A stretch of DNA of 64,000 nucleotides from Moraxella sp. FZFQ2102 (GTDB lineage Bacteria > Pseudomonadota > Gammaproteobacteria > Pseudomonadales > Moraxellaceae), in NCBI RefSeq assembly GCF_024137865.1, contig NZ_CP099960.1:434001-498000 (forward strand), read 5' to 3'. Below the pieces are notes generated by a model, which saw only the letters and a list, made by a program, of their open reading frames with translations, had not been told where the DNA came from and searched no databases. Within the stretch, counting starts at the first letter, position 1. Each line of letters starts with the position of its first letter. The translations under genes and the position numbers were made by a program. Shown here piece by piece: positions 28,950 to 37,468 of this stretch.

Positions 28950-29570
28950 GTGAATACCATCTTAATTGGTTTGGGTTTATTGATTCTACCGCTCACTTCA
29001 TGGGCACAACCGCAGAATTATTTTAAGTCAAATACTGCTTATGTGACATCAACACCTGATATAGATATTGATGCTGCAATTACAAGCTTAATAGCTAGCT
29101 CTGCTACCCTACCCAATATAAAGAAAACAAATTGTTCACCCAAAAATCCCATTTCTTATACTCAAGATGAATTGGAAAGCTTCATTAATGATGCAAATCT
29201 TGGTAATTCATTCGCTCAAAATGAGCTCGGGTTTTATTATCAAAGTCATGGCGAAAACCATCAAGCAGCTACTTGGTACAAAAAATCCGTCGAGCAAGAA
29301 AATCCATCTGCTCAAAACAATCTAGCATATCTGTATGAATATGGCTGCGGTGTGCGTCAAGACCTAAAGCAATCTAGACACTTATACACTTTGTCAGCAA
29401 AAAATGGTAATGCCGTTGCACAAGCCAATCTTGGTGATTTTATTCTTTCTTATGATGCTCGCAACAAAGCCAATGTTGCTATCGCCAAAGAATGGTATGG
29501 CAAAGCTTGTGATAACGGTAATCAGCGTGGCTGTGATGAATATCGTGAGTTAAAGCAGCAAGGCTATTAA
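28950..29570 (+). CDS. Secreted SEL1-repeat protein (short paralogue)
   Basis: 206 residues with a GTG start preceded by AAGGATAG. The signal peptide MNTILIGLGLLILPLTSWA is followed by an unmatched N-terminal region (about 20-75) with one cysteine and then three degenerate SEL1-like repeats (about 80-190): FAQNELGFYYQSHGENHQAATWYKKSVEQ, SAQNNLAYLYEYGCGVRQDLKQS, VAQANLGDF. The C-terminal AKEWYGKACDNGNQRGCDEY nearly duplicates the end of the next protein. SEL1 repeats form superhelical protein-binding scaffolds; the partner is unknown. The next gene starts 15 bp after the stop. Confidence 0.85.
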   Translation: MNTILIGLGLLILPLTSWAQPQNYFKSNTAYVTSTPDIDIDAAITSLIASSATLPNIKKTNCSPKNPISYTQDELESFINDANLGNSFAQNELGFYYQSHGENHQAATWYKKSVEQENPSAQNNLAYLYEYGCGVRQDLKQSRHLYTLSAKNGNAVAQANLGDFILSYDARNKANVAIAKEWYGKACDNGNQRGCDEYRELKQQGY

Positions 29571-29585
29571 AAAGGTGAATTTCTG

Positions 29586-30764
29586 ATGAAAAAATTGTCA
29601 ATATTGCTCGCAATGCTAACACTTTCTTTATCAGCGGTGGCGAATACCGCCTATGAGCAAGGCTTGTATTATTACAATCTTGACACTGATGATGGTTATC
29701 GTCAAGCATTTACATATTTTAGTCAAGCGGCGGAACAAGGGGATAGCAAAGCACAACTAGAACTTGGCTATATGTACGATATGGGCTATGGCGTAAATCA
29801 AGATTACAATAAAGCACTCGAATGGTACACCAAATCTGCCGAACAAGGGAATGCTGGTGCTCAGTACAATCTTGGTGTTATGTTTAAAAACGGTCAAGGC
29901 ACACCTGTTGATTATCATAAAGCGGTACAATGGTACAGAAAATCTGCCAATCAAGGATATGCTAGCGCTCAATACAATCTTGGAGTGATGTATGAAAAAG
30001 GCTATGGAGTGCATCAAGATTACAATAAAGCCATAGAATGGTACACCAAATCCGCCAATCAAGAAGATGCTAATGCTCAATACAATCTTGGCGTGATGTA
30101 CGACAATGGTTATGGCGTACATCAAGACTATTATCAGGCGGTGCAGTGGTATGCCAAAGCAGCTAATCAAGGAATTGCTGACGCACAATATAATCTTGGG
30201 GTGATGTATTATGAAGGTGAAGGTATTCAACGAGACTATCAAAAGGCAATTGAATGGTACACCAAAGCCGCTAATCAAGGACATGTAGAAGCTCAAAACA
30301 ATCTTGGTTTTATGTATGGAAACGGCTATGGCGTAAGTCAAGACTATCAAAAAGCCATAGAATGGTACATTATGGCAGGCAGTCAAGGAGATTATGCAGC
30401 TCAATACAATCTTGGACTAATGTACTACGAAGGTCATGGCGTGCATCAAGATTATCATCAAGCAGTGCATTGGTACAAGCAATCCGCCAATCAAGGACAT
30501 GCAAATGCTCAGGTAAATTTAGGCAATATGTACGAAAAAGGTTATGGCGTCCGCCAAGATTATAAACAAGCCTTTAATTGGTATGCCAAAGCTGCTGCTC
30601 AAAATAATGCCACCGCCCAGTACAATATTGGCAATATGCACTCCAATGGATGGAGTGTCCGCCAAAACAAAACCACTGCCAAAGACTGGTATGGCAAAGC
30701 CTGTGATAACGGCTATCAAAAAGGCTGTGATAAGTATCGTGAGTTAAACCAACAGGGTTATTAA
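29586..30764 (+). CDS. Secreted SEL1-repeat protein (long paralogue)
   Basis: 392 residues. The signal peptide is MKKLSILLAMLTLSLSAVAN. A half repeat and nine full 36-residue SEL1 repeats follow (about 54-377), each with the core AQYNLGVMYxxGYGVxQDYxKAxxWYxKxANQG. The last is degenerate and leads into AKDWYGKACDNGYQKGCDKY, shared with the upstream paralogue. The repeats are very similar to one another, implying recent expansion by unequal recombination. Likely periplasmic or exported scaffold; in other bacteria such proteins take part in envelope assembly or host interaction, but nothing here fixes the role. Confidence 0.88.
   Translation: MKKLSILLAMLTLSLSAVANTAYEQGLYYYNLDTDDGYRQAFTYFSQAAEQGDSKAQLELGYMYDMGYGVNQDYNKALEWYTKSAEQGNAGAQYNLGVMFKNGQGTPVDYHKAVQWYRKSANQGYASAQYNLGVMYEKGYGVHQDYNKAIEWYTKSANQEDANAQYNLGVMYDNGYGVHQDYYQAVQWYAKAANQGIADAQYNLGVMYYEGEGIQRDYQKAIEWYTKAANQGHVEAQNNLGFMYGNGYGVSQDYQKAIEWYIMAGSQGDYAAQYNLGLMYYEGHGVHQDYHQAVHWYKQSANQGHANAQVNLGNMYEKGYGVRQDYKQAFNWYAKAAAQNNATAQYNIGNMHSNGWSVRQNKTTAKDWYGKACDNGYQKGCDKYRELNQQGY
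29745..30716 (+). repeat. Nine tandem 108-bp coding repeats
   Basis: Each unit encodes one SEL1 repeat. At DNA level, CTCAATACAATCTTGG and GCATCAAGACTA-type words recur with 108-bp spacing. A region prone to copy-number change. Confidence 0.85.
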
Positions 30765-30786
30765 AAAAACTATTTAAAGGTAAACC

Positions 30787-31350
30787 ATGTATCTATATAT
30801 GCTAAAAATCGGTGCTACACCAAAGGGTCGGCTGATTGAGCAGCACGATATTTTCTTTGGAATTGCCAATGAAGTGCATGAATTAATACCGCATTTTGAA
30901 TCGGCTTGGGTCGAGATTAAGGACATTTGGCACTTGGATGCCTATCGCACAGTCACCGCCGTCGATGGCTATCGCATCGAAGTCATCGATAAGCACAGTA
31001 CGCCTGATGTACCATCTGGCAAACAGCTGTACTTTGTCAATCTCGGTGGCTACAAGCCCAATCACTTTGAAGAATATCATCACAAGCTACTCATCGTCGC
31101 CGATAGCATCCACCAAGCGACCGCCATCGCCAAGCAAAGCGAGTTTTATCAAGAATTTAATATTGCTAATACTCGGGCGACATCGCATATCGATGATAAA
31201 TATGGCGTGGATATTGACGAGATTCACAATGTCAGTGATGTGCTACCCCAAGCGTTCAAAGACCGCTACCGTCTGCGTATCACTACAGATCGTACAGCTA
31301 CCCCTGATGAGATGGTGATTGGCTATCTGCCGAAGAAGATGTTTGTGTGA
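30787..31350 (+). CDS. DUF1543 domain protein
   Basis: 187 residues. The fold is duplicated: MLKIGATPKGRLIEQHDIFFGIANEV...WHLDAYRTVTAVDGY in the first half, and LYFVNLGGYKPNHFEEYHHKLLIVADS in the second. These are the DUF1543 signatures (LGGxxKGxxIEQHDxFFG, YFxNLGGYxxxxFEExH). No function is known for the family. A soluble cytoplasmic protein is likely. It starts 22 bp after the SEL1 gene and precedes truD. Confidence 0.85.
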   Translation: MYLYMLKIGATPKGRLIEQHDIFFGIANEVHELIPHFESAWVEIKDIWHLDAYRTVTAVDGYRIEVIDKHSTPDVPSGKQLYFVNLGGYKPNHFEEYHHKLLIVADSIHQATAIAKQSEFYQEFNIANTRATSHIDDKYGVDIDEIHNVSDVLPQAFKDRYRLRITTDRTATPDEMVIGYLPKKMFV

Positions 31351-31386
31351 TACAATGGTGGCAAAGATATTTTACTGAGCGACACC

Positions 31387-32469
31387 ATGACCCGCCCTAT
31401 CCGACACGCTATTTATAAAGCCGCGCCTGCCGACTTTATCGTCACCGAACAGCTTGCCATCGAGCACACCCACGATGGCGAACATCTGTGGTTATACATC
31501 ACCAAAATCAATCTAAACACCGCCTATGTCGCACGGCTACTGGCTGACTGGACAGGCGTACCTACGGCAGATGTCGGCTATTCGGGGCTAAAAGACCGCC
31601 ACGCCATCACCCATCAGTGGTTCAGTATTCGCCTACCGACCAAGGCGGTGCCGAGTGTGCCATTTACTGACTTTATCAAGCCACATCTGCACGATGGTGA
31701 GTCCGTCCACATCAGCGAGCAAGTGTGGCACAGTCGCAAGCTAGGTCGTGGTACGCACAAATCCAATCACTTCATCATCACCCTACACGCCATCACAGGC
31801 GATAAAACCGCCATCGATGATAGACTCAATCAAATCAAAACCAGTGGCGTGCCAAACTATTTTGGCGAACAGCGATTTGGCAATGATCAGGGCAATATCC
31901 AAAAGGCTCAGGGGTTTTTTGAAAAAATCCTAGCCACGCCCAAGCCCTACCGCCCAAATAAAAAAACCGCTCATCGTGACAGCCTACTGATCTCGACCGC
32001 TCGCAGTGTGCTGTTCAATGCCATGCTGGATGCTCGTGTGGCAGATGACAGCTGGCAGACGGCGATCGATGGTGATGTATTTAATCTGGATGGCACAGGC
32101 TCGATTTTTGTCGCTGATATCGATGATGACATCCGCACTCGCCTGAGAACTTGTGATATTCACCCCACCGCTCCACTGTTTGGCACAGGTACGCCCAAGC
32201 ATACTGCTGATGCAGCCGCACTGTATGATGGCGTGCTTGGTCGGGATGAATTTACCGTATTTTACCAAGGACTGCTGAAGATTGATGCCAAAATGAGCTA
32301 TCGCCCCTTACGCCTATTGGTGCGGCTACTTACTTGGTACTGGGCAGATGATGCGTCGTTGGTGCTGAATTTTGAACTACCAAAGGGGGCATTTGCCACA
32401 GTCGTGCTATCGGCTTTGGTGGATGAGTTGGTGATGGGATCATCGTCACCAGACACACCAGATGCATGA
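31387..32469 (+). CDS. truD: tRNA pseudouridine(13) synthase
   Basis: 360 residues. Makes pseudouridine at position 13 of tRNA-Glu. The catalytic aspartate is Asp70 in GYSGLKDRHAITHQWF. The conserved FxVxE start (ADFIVTEQL) and GVPNYFGEQRFG are present. The protein is of normal length. Confidence 0.94.
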   Translation: MTRPIRHAIYKAAPADFIVTEQLAIEHTHDGEHLWLYITKINLNTAYVARLLADWTGVPTADVGYSGLKDRHAITHQWFSIRLPTKAVPSVPFTDFIKPHLHDGESVHISEQVWHSRKLGRGTHKSNHFIITLHAITGDKTAIDDRLNQIKTSGVPNYFGEQRFGNDQGNIQKAQGFFEKILATPKPYRPNKKTAHRDSLLISTARSVLFNAMLDARVADDSWQTAIDGDVFNLDGTGSIFVADIDDDIRTRLRTCDIHPTAPLFGTGTPKHTADAAALYDGVLGRDEFTVFYQGLLKIDAKMSYRPLRLLVRLLTWYWADDASLVLNFELPKGAFATVVLSALVDELVMGSSSPDTPDA

Positions 32470-32506
32470 CAAGCACAAGATTTCACATTGATGATTGAGA
32501 AGATTT

Positions 32507-32986
32507 ATGACTTATCCTAGCAGTATTTTATTTGTTTGTCTTGGCAATATCTGCCGATCACCTGCTGCTGAAGCGGTGATGACGACCAAAATTGCCAATG
32601 CTCGCCTACCCATACACCTAGACTCAGCAGGCACCGCCAATTACCACACAGGCAATCCGCCTGACACTCGCAGTATCAAAGTTGGTCGGTCTCTAGGCTA
32701 TGATTTATCAAGCTTAAGAGCCAGACAGATCAGCGTGGCGGACTTTTATGAGTTTGAACTCATCTTTGCGATGGATGGGAGTAATTTGGCAAATTTAAGC
32801 AAACTACGCACCCAAGCCGAACAGCTTGCAGATGGTCGCACGGTGGCACGCTTGCAGCTATTTGATCCAACTGGCAAAGCTGTCGCCGATCCTTATTATG
32901 GGGATGAGTCTGATTTTGTGGCGATGTATGCGCATTTAGAATTGGTGGCTGATCAGCACCTGATCGCGTGGCAACACCGTATATGA
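32507..32986 (+). CDS. Low-molecular-weight protein tyrosine phosphatase
   Basis: 159 residues. The P-loop is CLGNICRSPAAEA (CX5RS, Cys near residue 11) and the catalytic acid lies in DPYYG. ATG 32507 is preceded by GAGAAG; the frame is also open from a TTG 12 bp earlier. No tyrosine kinase or capsule genes lie nearby, so the substrate is not indicated by context. It lies between truD and murB. Confidence 0.92.
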   Translation: MTYPSSILFVCLGNICRSPAAEAVMTTKIANARLPIHLDSAGTANYHTGNPPDTRSIKVGRSLGYDLSSLRARQISVADFYEFELIFAMDGSNLANLSKLRTQAEQLADGRTVARLQLFDPTGKAVADPYYGDESDFVAMYAHLELVADQHLIAWQHRI

Positions 32987-33012
32987 GATTTGTTATTATT
33001 TAAGGGCGACTA

Positions 33013-33041
33013 TTTACAGGCAGATAGCAAGCCATTATAAT
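33013..33041 (+). promoter_or_regulatory. Probable murB promoter
   Basis: TTTACA, 17-bp spacer, TATAAT; the -10 lies inside the palindrome CCATTATAATGG. Confidence 0.6.
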
Positions 33042-33094
33042 GGCTAAAATGCTTGCGGATACACCCGAGCGATTCATATATTTAAGTTGCGATC

Positions 33095-34156
33095 ATGTCA
33101 GATACTCCTATCAGCCATCAAGTTTTTCATCACTACGATCTATCCCATCTAAACACCATGGCACTACGCTGTGTGGCAGATACCGCCATCATCATCCATG
33201 ATGTTGATGCATTGCCCAAGCTTGAGCTTGGCGATCGTTGGTTTGTGCTATCTGGTGGCAGTAATGTGCTACTACCAAGCACACTTGACGCCACAGTCAT
33301 TTTGCCACGCATGATGGGCAAGCGTATCATTGATGAGTCCGATGAGCATATCCTGCTTGAAGTGATGGCAGGCGAAAACTGGCATCAGCTGGTCAGTGAC
33401 TGCACACAGCAAGGCTGGTATGGACTCGAAAATCTCGCCTTGATTCCCGGATTGGCAGGTGCTGCACCAGTCCAAAATATCGGTGCTTATGGGGTGCAGC
33501 TCGAAGATGTGCTTCACAGCGTCCAAGTCTATGAATGGGCGACAGGTGAATTTCACACCCTAAGCCGTGATGAATGTCATTTTGGCTATCGCCACAGTAT
33601 CTTTAAAGATGAACCAAACCGCTATTTGATTACCGCTATCACCCTACGCCTACACAAAGATGCGACACGCACTCGCACAGGCTATGGCGATTTGCACGCA
33701 CAGGCACAGATGCTTGCCGAAGCAAATCAGCGTGACAGCATCAGCCCGATGGATGTCTATCAGGCGGTGATTTTTATTCGCCAATCAAAACTGCCTGACC
33801 CTGCGACACTGCCAAACTGCGGATCATTTTTCCAAAATCCTGTCATCTCAAGCAGTCTATTTCGAGAAATCCAAAAAGACTATCCTGATATGCCATTTTA
33901 TCCAGTCAGTGAAGATGAGACTAAAGTGCCAGCAGGTTGGCTCATTGACCAAACAGGACTCAAAGGCAAAGGCATCGAGCCAATTCTCACTCATGCCAAA
34001 CAAGCCCTTGTACTGACCAATCATGCACCGCTGACCGCCACCCAAGATGACATCAAAGCTGCACAAGATTTTATCATTCAAAGCGTTGAAGACAGTTTTG
34101 GCATTCGTTTGGTGCGTGAGCCTGTGTGGGTGAATGCCGATGGCAGCTACGCATAA
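33095..34156 (+). CDS. murB: UDP-N-acetylenolpyruvoylglucosamine reductase
   Basis: 353 residues, type I MurB. FAD- and NADPH-dependent reduction giving UDP-MurNAc for peptidoglycan. FAD-binding segments are FVLSGGSNVLLP and LALIPGLAGAAPVQNIGAYG. The catalytic serine region is NCGSFFQNP, and the Tyr-containing FGYRHSIFK is present. The 3' end overlaps the next gene. Confidence 0.96.
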   Translation: MSDTPISHQVFHHYDLSHLNTMALRCVADTAIIIHDVDALPKLELGDRWFVLSGGSNVLLPSTLDATVILPRMMGKRIIDESDEHILLEVMAGENWHQLVSDCTQQGWYGLENLALIPGLAGAAPVQNIGAYGVQLEDVLHSVQVYEWATGEFHTLSRDECHFGYRHSIFKDEPNRYLITAITLRLHKDATRTRTGYGDLHAQAQMLAEANQRDSISPMDVYQAVIFIRQSKLPDPATLPNCGSFFQNPVISSSLFREIQKDYPDMPFYPVSEDETKVPAGWLIDQTGLKGKGIEPILTHAKQALVLTNHAPLTATQDDIKAAQDFIIQSVEDSFGIRLVREPVWVNADGSYA

Positions 34157-34862
34157 ACCCTTGCCAAAAGCCGTCAAATGGCTAGGCGTGGCAGGTCTAT
34201 GCACCGCGATTGGCGCACTTTCGACAGTGACGCCGATTTTTGCCACCGTTGGCACAGGACTATTAAACCTATATCCTGCCATCACCCTACCTCAAGTCGA
34301 TGACAAGCCCACCGCCATCATCGTGCTTGGTGGTGGGCTTACGCGCAATAGCGCAGGCAAAATCACGCTCAATCACTACAGCCAAAGCCGCGCCGATCAA
34401 GCACTCAAGCAATACAACACAGAGTCGATGCCCATCATCACAAGTGGCGCAGAATCGCCGTGGCTGCGTGATTATCTGGTTGAGCAAGATGCCAATGTGG
34501 TGATCTTAAGCGACAACGCAAGTATGAATACTTGCGAAAATGCCAACTTCACCGCCAAGCTGCTTAATTATCACGAACTGCCAAAAACTGCCTATTTGGT
34601 CACGGATCGCTATCACATGGCACGCGCACGCCGCCAGTTTGCCAAAGCAGGTATCGCCACCATCGCCAATCCTGCACCGCTTGCCATCGCCCCAAGCTGG
34701 CTACACCCCAAGGATAATCTCATCCACACGCGCCGCACCGTCTATGAGATGGTGGCATTGGCACGCGATATTTTCGCCCCCCAAGAAAACTGCCGCACTG
34801 CTGACGCCATCAGCATTGAAGAGATCAGCACCCCCAGACGCAAGCCCAAGTTATTCTTTTAA
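34140..34862 (+). CDS. DUF218 (YdcF/SanA/ElyC-like) envelope protein
   Basis: About 240 residues. One N-terminal membrane segment (VKWLGVAGLCTAIGALS to about residue 45) is followed by the DUF218 domain: AIIVLGGGLTRNS, SRADQALKQY, IITSGAESPWLRDYLVEQ, ENANFTAKLL, AYLVTDRYHMARARRQF. Family members influence envelope integrity and peptidoglycan or antigen metabolism. Start 34140 (MAATHK) suits GGTGA upstream; 34134 is also possible. Either way it overlaps murB by 17-23 bp, suggesting coupled expression. Confidence 0.85.
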   Translation: MAATHKPLPKAVKWLGVAGLCTAIGALSTVTPIFATVGTGLLNLYPAITLPQVDDKPTAIIVLGGGLTRNSAGKITLNHYSQSRADQALKQYNTESMPIITSGAESPWLRDYLVEQDANVVILSDNASMNTCENANFTAKLLNYHELPKTAYLVTDRYHMARARRQFAKAGIATIANPAPLAIAPSWLHPKDNLIHTRRTVYEMVALARDIFAPQENCRTADAISIEEISTPRRKPKLFF

Positions 34863-34886
34863 TGTGATAATTTTATAAAAAAATGC

Positions 34887-34914
34887 TTGCATTTAAGAAA
34901 AATTCGGCTATAAT
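34887..34914 (+). promoter_or_regulatory. tRNA-Ser promoter
   Basis: TTGCAT, 16-bp spacer, TATAAT, then a GC-containing discriminator (ACGACGC) typical of growth-rate-controlled stable RNA promoters. The tRNA begins 11 bp later. Confidence 0.75.
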
Positions 34915-34924
34915 ACGACGCATT

Positions 34925-35015
34925 GGAAGCTTGGCAGAGCGGTTGAATGCACCGGTCTTGAAAACCGGCGTGGGTTTATAGCCCACCGAGAGTTCGAATC
35001 TCTCAGCTTCCGCCA
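34925..35015 (+). tRNA. tRNA-Ser(TGA), first copy
   Basis: 91 nt with encoded CCA. Acceptor stem GGAAGCT/AGCTTCC, anticodon loop CTTGAAA (TGA), long variable arm TGGGTTTATAGCCCA, T-loop TTCGAAT. Reads UCA and UCG-type serine codons. Confidence 0.97.
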
Positions 35016-35055
35016 TTATTTTTTTATCATTGTCAATTGACAATAGACCGCTTTA

Positions 35056-35146
35056 GGAAGCTTGGCAGAGCGGTTGAATGCACCGGTCTTGAAAACCGGC
35101 GTGGGTTTATAGCCCACCGAGAGTTCGAATCTCTCAGCTTCCGCCA
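35056..35146 (+). tRNA. tRNA-Ser(TGA), second copy
   Basis: Identical to the first copy over the whole mature sequence and its CCA. It is 40 bp downstream and presumably co-transcribed. Confidence 0.97.
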
Positions 35147-35152
35147 TTATTG

Positions 35153-35185
35153 ATCGCCTCTTTCGCTTGATTGGGGCGATTTTGT
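35153..35185 (+). terminator. Probable terminator of the tRNA operon
   Basis: ATCGCC / GGCGAT 6-bp stem, 16-nt loop, TTTTG. Confidence 0.5.
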
Positions 35186-35367
35186 TATGCTAAAAATGTT
35201 TGGTTGAAATTTACAGTCAATTATCACAAGCCACATCCTGCTTTTATAAATTCACAAAACTTGGTATATCATGAGCGTATGCGATGCACCCGTTCACATC
35301 AAGTTTCTTAATAAATATAGGATGGATGACTTGGGCTGATTGATACAAACACGGATTGATCAAAATT

Positions 35368-36024
35368 ATGCTAGATGCAGCGCTTTTTCCTACATTTATC
35401 AAAGGCTTGGTGGTCTCAGGTGGTCTAATCATCGCCATCGGTGCGCAAAATGCCTTTGTGCTTAAGCAAGGCTTATTAAAAAACCACATCTTTTGGGTGG
35501 CTTTGACCTGTTTTTTGTGCGATTTTGTCTTGATGAGTTTTGGCGTGCTTGGCTTTGGATCATTGATCAGCCAAAGCCCGATCGCGACGATTGCGCTTGC
35601 GGTGGTTGGCGCGCTGTTTTTGGCGGTATATGGATTTCGCGCCATGCGCTCGGCGATCAGCGGCGGTAGTAGCCTTGCACTGGATGATACCACACCCAAG
35701 GCAAGTTTAGTTGCTACCATTGGCACGACACTTGCCCTAACCCTGCTCAATCCGCATGTATATCTGGACACAGTAGTCATCATCGGCGGTGTGGCAGGGA
35801 CGCTGAATTTCGAACAAAAAATCGCTTTTTTGGCAGGTGCGCTCATCATCTCGGCGGTGTGGTTTTTTGGCTTGGGCTATGGCGCACGATTATTGACGCC
35901 ATTATTCAAAAATCCAAGCACTTGGCGCGTGCTTGATGCCATCATCGCACTCATCATGTGGGGCATTGCGCTCAGCCTTGCCATCTATGCCTGTGAATTG
36001 TACAATCTGCCAACTTTGAAATAA
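35368..36024 (+). CDS. LysE/ArgO family amino-acid exporter
   Basis: 218 residues, about six membrane segments. Family signatures: GLIIAIGAQNAFVLKQGL (about 20-37), TLLNPHVYLDTVVIIG (about 130-145). Exports basic amino acids in characterised members; the substrate here is not determinable. ATG 35368 is preferred, with ACGGA upstream; an in-frame TTG lies 12 bp earlier. The last codons and stop coincide with a family A repeat end. Confidence 0.9.
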   Translation: MLDAALFPTFIKGLVVSGGLIIAIGAQNAFVLKQGLLKNHIFWVALTCFLCDFVLMSFGVLGFGSLISQSPIATIALAVVGALFLAVYGFRAMRSAISGGSSLALDDTTPKASLVATIGTTLALTLLNPHVYLDTVVIIGGVAGTLNFEQKIAFLAGALIISAVWFFGLGYGARLLTPLFKNPSTWRVLDAIIALIMWGIALSLAIYACELYNLPTLK

Positions 36025-36038
36025 TACTGCATCAAACG
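36015..36038. repeat. Partial family A repeat end overlapping the LysE-type gene stop
   Basis: TTTGAAATAATACTGCATCA...CG is the reverse complement of the right end of copy 2 (GACGCAGTATTATTTCAAA) with one mismatch. It supplies the final codons TTG AAA TAA. Confidence 0.55.
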
Positions 36039-36119
36039 CACTTGTTCGATTGATTGAGCTTGCTGACTTCAGTCTTTTGTGCTACAGTGCTTTTATTTTT
36101 TTTGGAAAATTAACCTCTT

Positions 36120-37187
36120 ATGTCGCTGATTCGCGGTCGCAAAATCACCAAACGCCAAGCTCGCCAAATCGAGCAAAACCAACTCACCCAAGTCGATGAT
36201 GGCACGCTTGCCACTGGGGTGATTATCTCGCATTTTGGCAAACAGCTCGATGTGCAGATTACCGCGCTGCCGCAGATTTTGCCTGATCATCCAAGCGACG
36301 CCATCACGCTTGGGGCGATCTGGCGATGTCATACACGCACCAATCTGCCGATGCTTGCCACGGGTGATACGGTGCAGTTTAGCCTAGATACCACGGCAAA
36401 CCTTGGGCGTATCGAACGCCTGTGCGAGCGCACGCGTCTGATCACCCGCCCTGATCGCTATCATAAGGTCAAGCCCGTGGCGGCGAATGTCGATGTGCTG
36501 GTGATTGTCTTTGCACCCCTACCAAAGCCTGCGGTAAATCTGATTGATCGCTATCTTTTGATCGCGCGGCTCAATGACATCACACCGCTACTGGTGATGA
36601 ATAAAGCGGATCTGTTGGTAGATCATGCCGATGCCATGCAAATTATCGAAGAATATCAAGCACTTGGCGAGAAATACGGCTTTAGTGTCATCACCACATC
36701 CAGCACCACACAGACAGGATTGGATGCGCTTAAACAGCACATTGATGGCAAATTATCCATCTTCGCAGGTCAGTCAGGCGTGGGCAAATCCAGCCTGATT
36801 AACGCACTACTGCCCGACGCGCAGCAAGCCACTAACATCATCTCGGTAAACTCGCAATTAGGTCAGCATACCACCACCACAAGCCGCCTACTTGCCTATG
36901 ACACACAAAACCTTGCTGCTGGCGGTATCATCGACACCCCTGGGATTCGCGAATATGGCATCTGGCATCTGTCTGCGGATGATATTTTGGCAGGGTTTGA
37001 TGAACTCAATGAGCTGGTTGGCAGTTGTCAATTTCGCGATTGCAATCACCAAAAAAACGCCAAAGGCTGTGCATTTTGGGCGGCAGCGGACGCAGGAGAA
37101 GTGCTACCGCGACGCATTGAAAGCTTGACGCTACTGATCGATGAAGCCAAAAACGGACAGTCAGCGGTCAAGCCGTCGGGGAAATAG
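36120..37187 (+). CDS. rsgA: Small ribosomal subunit biogenesis GTPase RsgA
   Basis: 355 residues, circularly permuted GTPase: NKAD (G4, 161-164) comes before the P-loop GQSGVGKSS (217-225) and DTPG (273-276). The C-terminal zinc site has Cys304, Cys309, His311 and Cys318 (GSCQFRDCNHQKNAKGC). The N-terminal OB-fold spans about 30-110. Assists late 30S maturation. Confidence 0.96.
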   Translation: MSLIRGRKITKRQARQIEQNQLTQVDDGTLATGVIISHFGKQLDVQITALPQILPDHPSDAITLGAIWRCHTRTNLPMLATGDTVQFSLDTTANLGRIERLCERTRLITRPDRYHKVKPVAANVDVLVIVFAPLPKPAVNLIDRYLLIARLNDITPLLVMNKADLLVDHADAMQIIEEYQALGEKYGFSVITTSSTTQTGLDALKQHIDGKLSIFAGQSGVGKSSLINALLPDAQQATNIISVNSQLGQHTTTTSRLLAYDTQNLAAGGIIDTPGIREYGIWHLSADDILAGFDELNELVGSCQFRDCNHQKNAKGCAFWAAADAGEVLPRRIESLTLLIDEAKNGQSAVKPSGK

Positions 37188-37190
37188 ATT

Positions 37191-37382
37191 TTGCCAAATT
37201 CAATCATTAAAAAGCACAACAATCATCACATCCAACAAACTGATTTGGATCAGCTACTGGATGAAAGATTGGCACGCATCGAACAAGGCAAAGCCACTTT
37301 TTATAGTCTAGAGATATATCGAGCTAATACCCGTGCTGCTGTATCAAAACACTTTCGGCTATTAAAACCGCAAAAACAATAA
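37191..37382 (+). CDS. Small unassigned protein with TTG start
   Basis: 63 residues, starting 3 bp after rsgA stops, with GGGGAAA 7 bp before the TTG. The sequence LDQLLDERLARIEQGKATFYSLEIYRANTRAAVSKHFR looks helical and basic. It is faintly reminiscent of small antitoxin-type proteins, but no toxin-like partner lies beside it. The good ribosome site and tight spacing argue it is translated; the function is unknown. Confidence 0.5.
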   Translation: MPNSIIKKHNNHHIQQTDLDQLLDERLARIEQGKATFYSLEIYRANTRAAVSKHFRLLKPQKQ

Positions 37383-37405
37383 TATCACCACAAACCACAA
37401 AACAA

Positions 37406-37434
37406 GTGCAATCGCCCCCATTTCACGATATAAT
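37406..37434 (+). promoter_or_regulatory. Possible promoter of the rhodanese-grxC-secB genes
   Basis: GTGCAA, 17-bp spacer, TATAAT. The -35 is weak. Confidence 0.45.
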
Positions 37435-37468
37435 AAGTGTTTGAATTTTATTTTGATGGAGAAAATCC

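Noticed and set aside
29757-30404. Long open frame (215 codons) on the minus strand
   Set aside because: It is antisense to the SEL1 repeats, and its own sequence repeats with the same period; the sense frame has a signal peptide, a ribosome site and a known repeat family.
29745-30716. Regularly spaced repeats that might suggest a CRISPR array
   Set aside because: Spacing is 108 bp and exactly in codon phase, encoding SEL1 repeats; no unique spacers and no cas genes.
35244-35849. Open frame of 201 codons on the minus strand
   Set aside because: Antisense to the LysE-type exporter; no family features, and the opposite strand has clear motifs.
37191-37382. A toxin-antitoxin pair at this small gene
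   Set aside because: No second small gene with toxin character is adjacent; neighbours are rsgA and the rhodanese gene.
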